Source of the DNA: an uncultured Pseudomonadota bacterium
GTDB taxonomy: Bacteria > Myxococcota_A > UBA796 > CAJQPC01
Assembly: GCA_913060515.1 (NCBI GenBank)
Contig: CAJXRZ010000001.1
Coordinates: 177,478 to 241,477, forward strand
Direction of reading: 5' to 3'
DNA length: 64,000 bases
Notes under the pieces: generated by a model
Told to the model about the DNA's origin: nothing
Seen by the model: only the letters and a program-made list of their open reading frames with translations
Databases searched by the model: none
Shown: positions 34,851-42,878 of the stretch, piece by piece
Position numbering within the stretch: position 1 is the stretch's first letter
How the letters are laid out: every line of letters begins with the position of its first letter
Position numbers and translations under genes: made by a program

Positions 34851-36680
34851 ATGCTGCTTTTACTCCTGGCCTGTACGCAAAGCGTCCCCGATGACCCGGT
34901 CCAGGACAGCCCGGCGGACTCCCCCAGCGACAGCGTGGACAGCGGAGACAGCGGCCCCGATGACACGGGCGAGACTGGCGAAGTCGACTGGCCAGAAGAC
35001 GGCTTGGTCCTGGATCAAGTCACGGTCTTTGACGCACTGGGCCACACGCCGGATCAGGCGGTTGTCATCTCTGGCGGCGAGATCTGGGCAGTGATGCCGG
35101 CTGGCCAAGAGTGGCCGGAGAGCTTGGTGGTGCGGGACTTGAGCGGCCACACCGTGATTCCCGGCTTGATCGATTCCCACGTGCATCTTTCCTACAGCGC
35201 CGCGCCGTGGTGGTCCGGCGACACGGTGGGCCAGAACCTCAGCGCCACCCTTCAATGGGGGGTCACGGCGGTGGTGGATCTGGGAGGCCCCCAGTGGAGC
35301 CTGTCTTTGAGAGACCGGGTGAACGCCGGGGAGCTGGTTGGCCCGCGCATTCTGGCCAGTGGGCCCTTTCTGACCGCTCAGGGATCCCATCCCTGCGAGG
35401 CCAGCATGGATCCCCTCTGCATCTTCGTCGACGGGGACGGCACGGCAAAGGCCGAGGCGCAGATGGCCCGTGGAAGCGATGTGATCAAGGTCGCGCTCGC
35501 CGAAGAAGGGATCGAGACGACCTGGCCGCGCCTGAGCACCACGGACCTGGCGGACATCGCCAAGGTGGCCTCGACGGTGGTGCATGTGGCCTCGCCGCAG
35601 GACTGGGCCGATTCCCAAGCGGCGGGTGCCGTTGACTTGGCGCACACGCCCTTCTCCGACCCCCTGACCCAAGCCCAAGCGAGCTTGGCGATCTCTTCGG
35701 TCTCCAGCACGGTGGCGGCCAACGAGGGCCTGATCCGGGTGGTGGATGGCAAGCTGACGGAGGCGGAGTGGGCGAGCGTCCCCGAGAAGGTGGCCGAGAG
35801 CTGGAAGCTTGTCGAAGGGCAGCCCAGCTTGGTCAGCGCGGGATGGCCAGCAGCGGCGAGGACCTGGTCCAGGCAGACCCGAGACAACTTGGCGATCCTG
35901 CATGAGGCCCAGGCGCCCATCTTGGCGGGCAGTGACGCCGGCTACTACTTCGTGCCCCACGGAAGCGCCTTGCACTGGGAGCTGGAAGCGCTGGTGGAAG
36001 CAGGCATGTCCGAGCAGGAGGCCTTGGCTGCAGCGAGCTGGCTGCCGGCCCAGGTTTGGGGCTGGGATGACTTGGGCTTGGTGGCGGCTGGATACCGGGC
36101 CGACCTGGTGATCCTGAGCGCCGATCCCTACCTGGACATCGCCAACACCCGCAGCATCGTGGAGGTGCTGGTGGCCGGAGAGGCGCCTCTGGACCAGACC
36201 TGGCAGCAGAAGGGAGGCACCTTCTGTCTGGACGACCGGGACTGCAACACGGGCACGGCTTGCGACGCCATCGACCACGTATGTCTGGACGCCTGCGAGG
36301 TCCCTTGGGCGATCTCTGGGCAGTGCGACGAGGAGAGCTGGTGTAGGCCTCAGGATGGCTTTGCCAACGATGCCGAGGGTGTGTGCACAGAGGAGGCGGC
36401 CTGCGATCTCTACGCCCAGGACTGCGATGCCTTCTACGACCAGGCCTGCATCCCGCGAGACATCGACTCCAACGCCTGCTTGCAAGCGGGACCCAAGGTG
36501 CCGGGACAGGCCTGCAATTGGGACAACCCGGCCCTGCGCTGTGAGGCGGGCAGCTACTGCAGCACAGTGAGCGGCGTCTGCCTGGAGATCTGTGATCAGG
36601 ACGCCGCAGAGACCTGTGGAGTCGGCCAGTGTCGTACCCAGTATGCAGGCGGAAAGGCCTGGTTTGGACTGTGCTACTGA
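34851..36680 (+). CDS. amidohydrolase-family lipoprotein with Cys-rich C-terminal domain
   Basis: 609 residues. The ATG is followed by MLLLLLAC (lipobox Cys at 8), and an in-frame TAG four codons upstream excludes a longer leader. A Ser/Asp linker (VDSGDSGPDDTGET) precedes the metallo-dependent hydrolase core: IDSHVHLS near 110, the carbamylated-Lys region VIKVALAEEG, His in VVHVASPQDW, and the Asp of LAGSDAGYYF near 363. The last 150 residues carry about 16 Cys in DxDCxxGxxC repeats, perhaps surface-attached. It is probably an imidazolonepropionase/aryldialkylphosphatase-like enzyme with an unknown substrate. Confidence 0.85.
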   Translation: MLLLLLACTQSVPDDPVQDSPADSPSDSVDSGDSGPDDTGETGEVDWPEDGLVLDQVTVFDALGHTPDQAVVISGGEIWAVMPAGQEWPESLVVRDLSGHTVIPGLIDSHVHLSYSAAPWWSGDTVGQNLSATLQWGVTAVVDLGGPQWSLSLRDRVNAGELVGPRILASGPFLTAQGSHPCEASMDPLCIFVDGDGTAKAEAQMARGSDVIKVALAEEGIETTWPRLSTTDLADIAKVASTVVHVASPQDWADSQAAGAVDLAHTPFSDPLTQAQASLAISSVSSTVAANEGLIRVVDGKLTEAEWASVPEKVAESWKLVEGQPSLVSAGWPAAARTWSRQTRDNLAILHEAQAPILAGSDAGYYFVPHGSALHWELEALVEAGMSEQEALAAASWLPAQVWGWDDLGLVAAGYRADLVILSADPYLDIANTRSIVEVLVAGEAPLDQTWQQKGGTFCLDDRDCNTGTACDAIDHVCLDACEVPWAISGQCDEESWCRPQDGFANDAEGVCTEEAACDLYAQDCDAFYDQACIPRDIDSNACLQAGPKVPGQACNWDNPALRCEAGSYCSTVSGVCLEICDQDAAETCGVGQCRTQYAGGKAWFGLCY

Positions 36681-36705
36681 GGCGCGGCAGGCATGGAGGT
36701 TGGTC

Positions 36706-37104
36706 TCACTCGCTGAGCAGCAAGACCTTGCCGCCCGCGGCCAGTACCCGCTCCAGCTCGCCGTCCAGGCGCTCCCGCAGCTGAGCTTGCTCCGTCAGGC
36801 TGGCCGCGATGAGCACCACATCGATGCTGTCGTTGGCCAAGCCGCCCGTGGAGGCGCTCAGGGACAGGGAGTGCAGCTGGGCCAAGGGCAGAGCGCTCTG
36901 CAGGAAGCCCAGAACAGGCTCCCGGCCGGAGTGCATGAGCAGCACGCGGGGTTCGCCGAAGACTTGGCCCTCGGCGAGCAGGTGCTCCAGGCGCTGCTCG
37001 CTCGGGTTGGCCTGGCGCACGCTCCAGACCATGGCCGCCATGGCCAGAATGCACAGGGACAGTGGGAGCAGCAGGTCGACAGCGGTCTGGGGGTTCATGG
37101 ACAT
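36706..37104 (-). CDS. small membrane-anchored protein, unknown
   Basis: 132 residues. One N-terminal transmembrane helix (about 10-28, LLLPLSLCILAMAAMVWSV), then a short alpha/beta domain with GEPRVLLMHSGREPVLGF and a C-terminal VLAAGGKVLLLSE. It may be a membrane-tethered regulatory domain. Not recognised. AAGG lies upstream of the ATG. It is 78 bp after the stop of the next gene upstream and probably co-transcribed with it. Confidence 0.55.
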   Translation of the reverse strand: MSMNPQTAVDLLLPLSLCILAMAAMVWSVRQANPSEQRLEHLLAEGQVFGEPRVLLMHSGREPVLGFLQSALPLAQLHSLSLSASTGGLANDSIDVVLIAASLTEQAQLRERLDGELERVLAAGGKVLLLSE

Positions 37105-37182
37105 GGCGACCTTGGGGGCTTGGGTTCATCTCTGTCTACGAGATTGAACGCCAAAAGGGGTCAGGTCTGCGATTACGAAGGA

Positions 37183-37686
37183 TTACTTTCCCAGCGCTGT
37201 CTCCGGGATGCTGTCGTAGATCTCGGCTTGATCACGCTTGACCATCTTGGTGGAACGCCAGTTCTGGCCTGGTTTGTACTCTTGGTCCAGCAAGCGCGAC
37301 CAAGCTTGGAAGTACAGGATTACGTCCTGTTTCAAGTTGTGGCTCAGGCTGCGTCGTCCGGGGATTCTACGGAGTACATCGGGGTGACTGAGGTACTCGA
37401 TGTGCTGAATGTCCTCGAGCTGCAGGCCCTTGGAGAGCATGATCTGGATGACCTGGTCGATGGGTAGACCGCTGCTCTCGCAGTACTCTTGGGCCGTCTC
37501 GCTCCAGTCCCCGTTGCGCTCCAGGGCCCAGCGGTGGATCTCGGCTTTGTCGAAGCCGGTCATCACCTGGGCCAGGTGGCCACAGTTGCAGGCGCCGGAG
37601 TTGCCCCACTCGTAGTGAGAGGTGTTCTCCAGCAGCTCAATGGTGCCGCGCAGGTAGGTGGCGAGCTGCTCTCTTCCGATGGCCAT
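37183..37686 (-). CDS. unknown conserved-looking cytoplasmic protein
   Basis: 167 residues, soluble, no signal. It opens with a helix, then NSGACNCGHLAQVMTGF, whose two Cys and His resemble a metal or thiol site. The second half is charged and helical (RSLSHNLKQDVILYFQAWSRLLDQE). GGAG lies 5-9 nt before the ATG. Function not recognised. An enzyme or metal-binding regulator are both possible. Confidence 0.6.
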   Translation of the reverse strand: MAIGREQLATYLRGTIELLENTSHYEWGNSGACNCGHLAQVMTGFDKAEIHRWALERNGDWSETAQEYCESSGLPIDQVIQIMLSKGLQLEDIQHIEYLSHPDVLRRIPGRRSLSHNLKQDVILYFQAWSRLLDQEYKPGQNWRSTKMVKRDQAEIYDSIPETALGK

Positions 37687-37782
37687 GGGGGCTCCGTACT
37701 GGTCTGCAAGCCATAGTTAGGGTCAGGGCCGCCTGTTGCATCGGCCCTTGCCTGGCTGCGCCGTTGGCTCTGGCGCCAGGGT

Positions 37783-38946
37783 CTAAAGCGCGCCGAGGGT
37801 GGCTGCGTCGAGTACGCCGGAGGTGGGCAGACCCTTGCTGCTCTGAAAGAGCTTGAGCGCCTTCTCGGTCCCAGGACCAAAGTCACCGTCCACGCCCAGG
37901 GTCTGGCCTGCGGCCTTGAGCTTCTCCTGCAGAGCGGTCACAGCCATCTCGGCCGCTTTTCCACCCACGCCGCGCTTGAGCACCAGGGTGCCTGCCAAGA
38001 CACGCTTCCATGCGCTGCTGGAGGTGAGCTCCTCCAAGTTGATGTCCATGCCACCGATGGCGCCCATCATCGTGATGACGCCAAGCTGCTTGTCCACCGC
38101 GGTGCTGGAGTACTTGCGGTCGGCGACGTACTTGCCCGCGCTGTAGGCGTCGGTGCCGCTGTAGACGTAGGGGCTGGGCTTTCCACGGTTGTGGTAGCCC
38201 AGGCCGTTGTAGGCCTCGGCGTAGCTGGCCAAGGTGGCGGGGTCCTCCGTGCCGGCGTTGACCCCCAGGTTGTCCCGGTGGGCGGCCTTGTCCTTCATGG
38301 TCAGGGCGTGTACGGCGGCCTTGTGCCAGTCATGAAAGATGGGGATGTTCGTTGGGATTCGAACAGCAGCCTCGCCGAGGGGATCCCCCTGATGCAGGTA
38401 CTTCTTGAAGCTGCCCGAGCACTCGCGCCAGTGGATGGCGGCGATGAGCTCGGCGGGCACGCTGGCCTCGGCTGCGACCGCCAAGTACTTGGCTTTGTGT
38501 GTGGCCCAGTGCTTCTTGAACAGGTCCATCTCGTACTTGAGGCCACTGTTCATCGTCAACGCCAGCCCCCCTTTGAGGCGCTCGGTGTGGGCGTCTTTGA
38601 CTGCGGCGAGCTTGCCGGTGGGTTGCTTCTGGGCGGGCTCCTCGGCCTTCTCGACCGTGACGTCCTCGGCCTCGGCCCCCGATGTGCTCTGGTCGGCATC
38701 GATCGAGCCCCGCAGCATCTCGGTTGCGGTGGCCTCGTCAGCCTTGGCGCCGGTGATGAGCTCGACCACGGCTGCGTTCCCGGCCTGGTCTACGAAGGAC
38801 ATCCAGTCGGGCTGCTCCATGGCGCCGGTGGACTGGGGCGCTTCCTGCTCTTGCGGGGCCGCCTGGCGTGGGCCGCCTCTCTGCCGGGGACCACCGTTCT
38901 GGCGTGGACGACGGGGACGTTGGGGGCGGCGGCTCTGGGCGGGCAT
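37783..38946 (-). CDS. lysozyme-like protein with peptidoglycan-binding domain
   Basis: 387 residues. A Pro/Arg/Gln-rich disordered N-terminus is followed by AGNAAVVELI near residue 55, a motif like the 'GNxAVxxLL' found in cargo of extracellular contractile injection systems. The middle (about 140-270) resembles a lysozyme/transglycosylase: AIHWRECSGSFKKYLHQGDPL carries a likely catalytic Glu in WRE. The C-terminus (about 310-385) is a PG_binding_1 module (GVDGDFGPGTEKALKLFQSSKG). It lacks a Sec signal, which would fit export by another route. Injection-system link is an inference. Confidence 0.7.
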   Translation of the reverse strand: MPAQSRRPQRPRRPRQNGGPRQRGGPRQAAPQEQEAPQSTGAMEQPDWMSFVDQAGNAAVVELITGAKADEATATEMLRGSIDADQSTSGAEAEDVTVEKAEEPAQKQPTGKLAAVKDAHTERLKGGLALTMNSGLKYEMDLFKKHWATHKAKYLAVAAEASVPAELIAAIHWRECSGSFKKYLHQGDPLGEAAVRIPTNIPIFHDWHKAAVHALTMKDKAAHRDNLGVNAGTEDPATLASYAEAYNGLGYHNRGKPSPYVYSGTDAYSAGKYVADRKYSSTAVDKQLGVITMMGAIGGMDINLEELTSSSAWKRVLAGTLVLKRGVGGKAAEMAVTALQEKLKAAGQTLGVDGDFGPGTEKALKLFQSSKGLPTSGVLDAATLGAL

Positions 38947-38985
38947 AGGGCTCTCGCGGTGCCCCCTGACTGTACCGGATTTTCC

Positions 38986-39567
38986 TCAGTCTTCGGGAAG
39001 GAACACGAATCCGCGGCCCCGGGAGCCGGGTCGCTCCTCCCGAATGAGCGCCTGCCACGCGCTGTCCATCTCCTCTCGGGGCGCCTCAGGGTGGTGGGCA
39101 GCGTAGTCCCGGGCGAAGCGGTTGTATTGGTTGTGGGGGGCGATCTCGGGCTTCTCGCCCCGGGCCACCTGGGCGCGGCGCTCCGTCTCGGCGTGCAGGG
39201 CGTCGGCCAAAGTCGCGCCGTGGTTGTCCTTGATCCAGGTCATCAGGGCGATGGTGAAGGCAAAGTCTGGCCCGATGTGCTTGGCGAAGAAGGCTCGGGC
39301 GTTCTGGGTGTTGCGGTAGCTGTCGGTGATGACCGTCTCAGGGCTCAAGGATGCGCTGCGCCAGTCCACCTCCGAGCGGGGCTTGTGGGTCTGCGGGCCC
39401 AGACGCTCGCCGCTGCGCAGGTAGTGGCTGATGCGGTCGTGGATCTGGAACTTGCCGCCCGCACAGCTCAGCTCCAGCTTTCGGGCCAAGTCCAGCAGCT
39501 CCTGCCGGTACCAGTAGTGGGCGTCGAAGCGCTCGGGGTCGATTCCGGCGTGAAGTTCAGGGCGCAT
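38986..39567 (-). CDS. SAP/DUF6434-like small protein
   Basis: 193 residues from the ATG at 39567, overlapping rmlB by 11 bp. The N-terminus (RPELHAGIDPERFDAHYWYRQELLDLARKLEL) looks like a SAP-type helix-extension-helix, and the WRSASLSPETVITDSYRNTQNARAFF segment matches the DUF6434 pattern. Such proteins are thought to bind nucleic acid or act in stress, but the function is unknown. It lies at the 3' end of the rml operon. Confidence 0.6.
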   Translation of the reverse strand: MRPELHAGIDPERFDAHYWYRQELLDLARKLELSCAGGKFQIHDRISHYLRSGERLGPQTHKPRSEVDWRSASLSPETVITDSYRNTQNARAFFAKHIGPDFAFTIALMTWIKDNHGATLADALHAETERRAQVARGEKPEIAPHNQYNRFARDYAAHHPEAPREEMDSAWQALIREERPGSRGRGFVFLPED

Positions 39568-40507
39568 CAGGGCTCTCGCGGAGTGTCTTGGCGATGGTCT
39601 GAACGCAGCGCTCAAGACCCACCGTCCAGGGTATGGCCGGAGCCCAGCCGGTGGCCCGAAGGGCGCGGGTGTTCAGGGCGTAGCGGCGGTCGTGGCCCGG
39701 GCGGTCGGGACCTTGGGTGATGGGCAGCTGGGATCCAAGGATGTCTCGCACTTGGCGGGCCAGCTCCCGGTTCTCCAGCTCCATCTCGGCGCCCACATGC
39801 CAGGTACGTCCCGGCTCAAGCGAGGCCACGTGAAGCAGCGCGTCGGCGTGGTCTTGGGCGTGGATCCAATCTCTGGACTGCTCGCCGTCCCCATAGAGCT
39901 GGATGTCCTGGCCTGCCAAGATGCGGCGGACCAGGGTCGGAATCAGCTTCTCAGCGTGCTGGTTGGCCCCGTAGTTGTTGGTGCAGCGGGTCACGCTGAC
40001 GGGCACCCCAAAGCTGCGGGCGTGGGACCAGGCCAAGAGATCCGCGGCGGCTTTGGAGGCGGCGTAGGGGTTGCTGGGGCCTAGAGCGGCGCCTTCGCTG
40101 CAAGGAGGCGCGCCGATGGGCAGGTCTCCGTAGACCTCGTCGGTGGAGACTTGGATGAAGTGCTGGACGGGGGAGCGGGCTGCCTGCTCCAGGAGCGCTT
40201 GGGTGCCGCCAATGTTGCTCTCAATAAAGAGCGCACCGTGGGCCAGGGAGCGGTCTACGTGTGACTCGGCCGCCAGGTGAAAGACCAGGTCGATCCCGGA
40301 TCCCCAGGCGGCGCTCACCGCGACAGGGTCTTGTACCTTGCCATGGACGAAGCGGTAGTTCGGACCGGCGTTGTCGTGGGCGCAGGGGTCGGCGGCGTAG
40401 GTCAAGGCGTCCAGGTTGCACAGCTGCCAGCTGGGGCGCAGGGCCAGAATGCGGCGCACCAAGTGGGTGCCGATGAAGCCGCAGCCACCGGTGACCAAGA
40501 CCCTCAT
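39557..40507 (-). CDS. rmlB: dTDP-glucose 4,6-dehydratase
   Basis: 316 residues from the ATG at 40507 (AGAGGAG about 7 nt upstream). Extended SDR fold: VTGGCGFIGTHL dinucleotide motif, STDEVYGDL catalytic Thr/Asp/Glu region, and YAASKAAAD with the Tyr-Lys couple. NNYGANQHAEKLIPTLV is family-specific. It converts dTDP-glucose to dTDP-4-keto-6-deoxyglucose. The start overlaps the rmlA stop by 4 bp (ATGA). Confidence 0.95.
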   Translation of the reverse strand: MRVLVTGGCGFIGTHLVRRILALRPSWQLCNLDALTYAADPCAHDNAGPNYRFVHGKVQDPVAVSAAWGSGIDLVFHLAAESHVDRSLAHGALFIESNIGGTQALLEQAARSPVQHFIQVSTDEVYGDLPIGAPPCSEGAALGPSNPYAASKAAADLLAWSHARSFGVPVSVTRCTNNYGANQHAEKLIPTLVRRILAGQDIQLYGDGEQSRDWIHAQDHADALLHVASLEPGRTWHVGAEMELENRELARQVRDILGSQLPITQGPDRPGHDRRYALNTRALRATGWAPAIPWTVGLERCVQTIAKTLRESPDAP

Positions 40508-41529
40508 GGGTGCTCCTCTGGGTTCTGAAACTCCGGGGGTTGGATCTCCACCAGGCACTGGTCGCCCAGGTGCAGTCTCGCGGCGCCTTGTCCGCTGACC
40601 CGGGCCCCCTGGCCGATGAGGCTCTGGCTGAGCCGCACGCCCTGAACGTGGCAGTGGTCCATCAGGATGGAGTCTTCGATCCGGGCTTGGTTGAGCTGCG
40701 CTCCTGCGCCGATGGCGGCGTTCGGCCCAATGCTTCCGCCGTGCACCCGGGCGCCTGCGCCTACGAATACGGGGTGGCGCACCTCACAGGCCAACACCGC
40801 GCTGGGGTCGATGCGGCTGCCTTGGGCGAGCAGTAGGCGGTTGGCGGCCAAGAGGTCCTGGGGCTTGCCCGTGTCCTTCCACCACCCCTGAACCTCTGTG
40901 GCCACCACCGGCTCGCCGCGGTCGACCAGCACCTGCAGAGCGTCGGTGATCTCCAGCTCGCCGCGCGCAGAGGGCTTCAGGGTGCGTGCGGCGTCAAAGA
41001 TGCGGCCGTCCAGCAGGTAGATGCCGGTCAGGGCCAGGTCGCTCTGGGGATGCTCGGGCTTCTCTTCCAGCTTCAGGACCCGCTCACCCAGGACCTCCAC
41101 CACCCCAAAGCGCTGGGGGTCCGGCACGCGGGCCAGGAGCAAGGTCGCGGCGTTTCTCTCGGCCAAGTGACGCTGCACCATCGGGGCCAGCGAGCCCTGG
41201 AGAAGGTTGTCTCCCAAGAACATCAGAAAGGGCGCGTCCCCGAGAAAGTCCTGGGCTTTGAGTAGGGCGTGGGCCAGCCCCAGGGGGTGCTCTTGCTCGA
41301 TGCACGTGATGCGTACGCCCAGCGCGGATCCATCCCCAAGCGAGGCCCGTATCTCCGCTCCGGTGTGCCCGACGATGACCCCCACCTCCGTGCAGCCGGC
41401 CTGACGCACCGCGTCTACGGCGTAGTGAAGCAATGGGCGACCGGCGACCGGCAGCAGCTGCTTGGAGCGGGTGAAGGTCAGTGGGCGTAGGCGGGAGCCC
41501 TTGCCGCCAGCCAGGATCAGGGCCTTCAT
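40504..41529 (-). CDS. rmlA: glucose-1-phosphate thymidylyltransferase, long form
   Basis: 341 residues from the ATG at 41529. The sugar nucleotidyltransferase signature is GGKGSRLRPLTFTRSKQLLPV; LGDNLLQG and VEVLGERVLKLEEKPEHP follow. The C-terminal 100 residues form a left-handed beta-helix-like (hexapeptide) domain (PNAAIGAGAQLNQARIEDSILM), as in long RmlA/StrD enzymes. It makes dTDP-glucose from glucose-1-phosphate. It is coupled to rmlC before and rmlB after by ATGA overlaps. Confidence 0.95.
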   Translation of the reverse strand: MKALILAGGKGSRLRPLTFTRSKQLLPVAGRPLLHYAVDAVRQAGCTEVGVIVGHTGAEIRASLGDGSALGVRITCIEQEHPLGLAHALLKAQDFLGDAPFLMFLGDNLLQGSLAPMVQRHLAERNAATLLLARVPDPQRFGVVEVLGERVLKLEEKPEHPQSDLALTGIYLLDGRIFDAARTLKPSARGELEITDALQVLVDRGEPVVATEVQGWWKDTGKPQDLLAANRLLLAQGSRIDPSAVLACEVRHPVFVGAGARVHGGSIGPNAAIGAGAQLNQARIEDSILMDHCHVQGVRLSQSLIGQGARVSGQGAARLHLGDQCLVEIQPPEFQNPEEHP

Positions 41530-42077
41530 CCCCGGGTGCACTCCCAGATCTCTGCGCCCCACTCATCCCATGGCAGGCGACGCTCATCGGGGTCCGCGGG
41601 GTCGAAGACTTGGTCCACCAGGTAGATCAAGCTGGCGGGCGCTTGGAAAGGGTTGGCCAGGCCGTGGGCCACCCCAGCTGGGATGCGCACCAGGACCGGT
41701 TGGCCGCCCCCCAAGGTCATGCGTTGGAGCTGACCTGTGGTGGGGGAGTCGGTGCGCAGATCACGAAAAGCAGCGATCACCCGGCTGTTTTCGGGGACGA
41801 ACCACACGTCGTCTTGAGAGAAGTGCAGGTGCCAGGCTTTGACGCCACCGGGCAAGAGCACGCTGTGGTTGATCTGCCGCACCTCAAAGTCCGGCATGGA
41901 GAGCAAGGCGCCGGCTTGGTCCAAGCGACCCAGCTCCACGAAGCTGCCGGAGTCGTCCCGGTGGGCGCGCAGAGGGAGCACGCGCAGCCCTTCGATGGCG
42001 ATCTGGGCACCGTAGCTCTGGGTGCTCAGGGCCGCGCTGAGGGCGGGATCCAGGTCTTGGCGATCGACTGGGGGCAT
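41526..42077 (-). CDS. rmlC: dTDP-4-dehydrorhamnose 3,5-epimerase (RmlC-like)
   Basis: 183 residues from the ATG at 42077. Cupin-like: VRQINHSVLLPGGVKAWHLHFSQDDVWFV has the catalytic His-Asp region, followed by RIPAGVAHGLANPF and YLVDQVFDPADPDERRLPWDE near the end. It epimerises C3 and C5 of dTDP-4-keto-6-deoxyglucose to dTDP-4-keto-L-rhamnose. The motif is less canonical than enteric RmlC, so a single-position epimerase is possible. It is the first operon gene, and TACCAT 6 nt before the ATG suggests a leaderless mRNA. Confidence 0.85.
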   Translation of the reverse strand: MPPVDRQDLDPALSAALSTQSYGAQIAIEGLRVLPLRAHRDDSGSFVELGRLDQAGALLSMPDFEVRQINHSVLLPGGVKAWHLHFSQDDVWFVPENSRVIAAFRDLRTDSPTTGQLQRMTLGGGQPVLVRIPAGVAHGLANPFQAPASLIYLVDQVFDPADPDERRLPWDEWGAEIWECTRG

Positions 42078-42125
42078 GGGTGGATGGTACACCCCTCTCC
42101 CACCTGTGTTGGAGAGTGGCCAGCG

Positions 42126-42878
42126 ATGATCAACGGAAAGCGGGTGGTGGTTGTGCTGCCCGCCTACAACGCGGCCCAGACCCTGGAGCGCTGCATTCAG
42201 GAGATCCCCGAGGGGGTGGTGGACCTGCGCATCCTGGTGGACGACTGCAGCAGCGATGAGACGGTGCAGGTGGCGCGCGCCCTGGGCATTGAGCAAGTGC
42301 TGGTTCAGCCTGAGAACCGCGGCTACGGCGCCAACCAGAAGCGCTGTTACCGGGCTGCGCTGGACGCTGGGGCCCAGGTCGTGGTGATGTTGCACCCCGA
42401 CTACCAGTACGCGCCCAGCCAGCTTCCTGCCTTGGCTTGGCCCATCGCCAGCGGGCAGTACGACCTGATGTTGGGGAGCCGGGTCTTGGGAGGCGGGGCG
42501 CTTCAGGGCGGCATGCCCTTGTGGAAGTTCGGCGTGAACCGGGCCCTGACGGCCACGCAGAACGCGCTCTTGGGCAAGGCCCTCTCGGAGACGCATACGG
42601 GGTATCGCGCCTACAGCCGACGCTTCCTGGAGACTCTGCCCTGGCAGGACAACGCCGACGACTTTGGCTTTGACGCCCAGATCCTGGCCCAAGCGGTGCA
42701 CTTCGGATTTCGCATCGGAGAGATCTCCGTGCCCACCCGCTACGCGCCGGACTCCTCCAGCATTCAGCTTGAACCGGCGCTTCGCTACGGCGTGGCCTGT
42801 GTGGAGACCGCCCTGCGCTGTAGGCTGGAGCGCTTGGGGCTGCTGCGCTCCAAGATCTTCGTCGCCAAGGCCCCTTGA
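42126..42878 (+). CDS. family 2 glycosyltransferase (DPM1-like)
   Basis: 250 residues from the ATG at 42126. GT-A fold: VVLPAYNAAQTLERCI, then ILVDDCSSDETVQVA, then VVMLHPDYQYAPS, where the usual DxD is HPD-Y-Q. The C-terminal SETHTGYRAYSRRFLETLPW and FDAQILAQAVHFGFRIGEISVPTRY resemble polyprenyl-phosphate sugar transferases. It lacks the transmembrane helices of full DPM-GtrA fusions. It is divergent from rmlC and overlaps the next glycosyltransferase by 1 nt, so a surface glycan role is likely. Confidence 0.88.
   Translation: MINGKRVVVVLPAYNAAQTLERCIQEIPEGVVDLRILVDDCSSDETVQVARALGIEQVLVQPENRGYGANQKRCYRAALDAGAQVVVMLHPDYQYAPSQLPALAWPIASGQYDLMLGSRVLGGGALQGGMPLWKFGVNRALTATQNALLGKALSETHTGYRAYSRRFLETLPWQDNADDFGFDAQILAQAVHFGFRIGEISVPTRYAPDSSSIQLEPALRYGVACVETALRCRLERLGLLRSKIFVAKAP

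Noticed and set aside
34860-36485. Minus-strand open frame opposite the amidohydrolase
   Set aside because: Shadow of codon bias; the sense protein has a lipobox and complete metal-ligand motifs.
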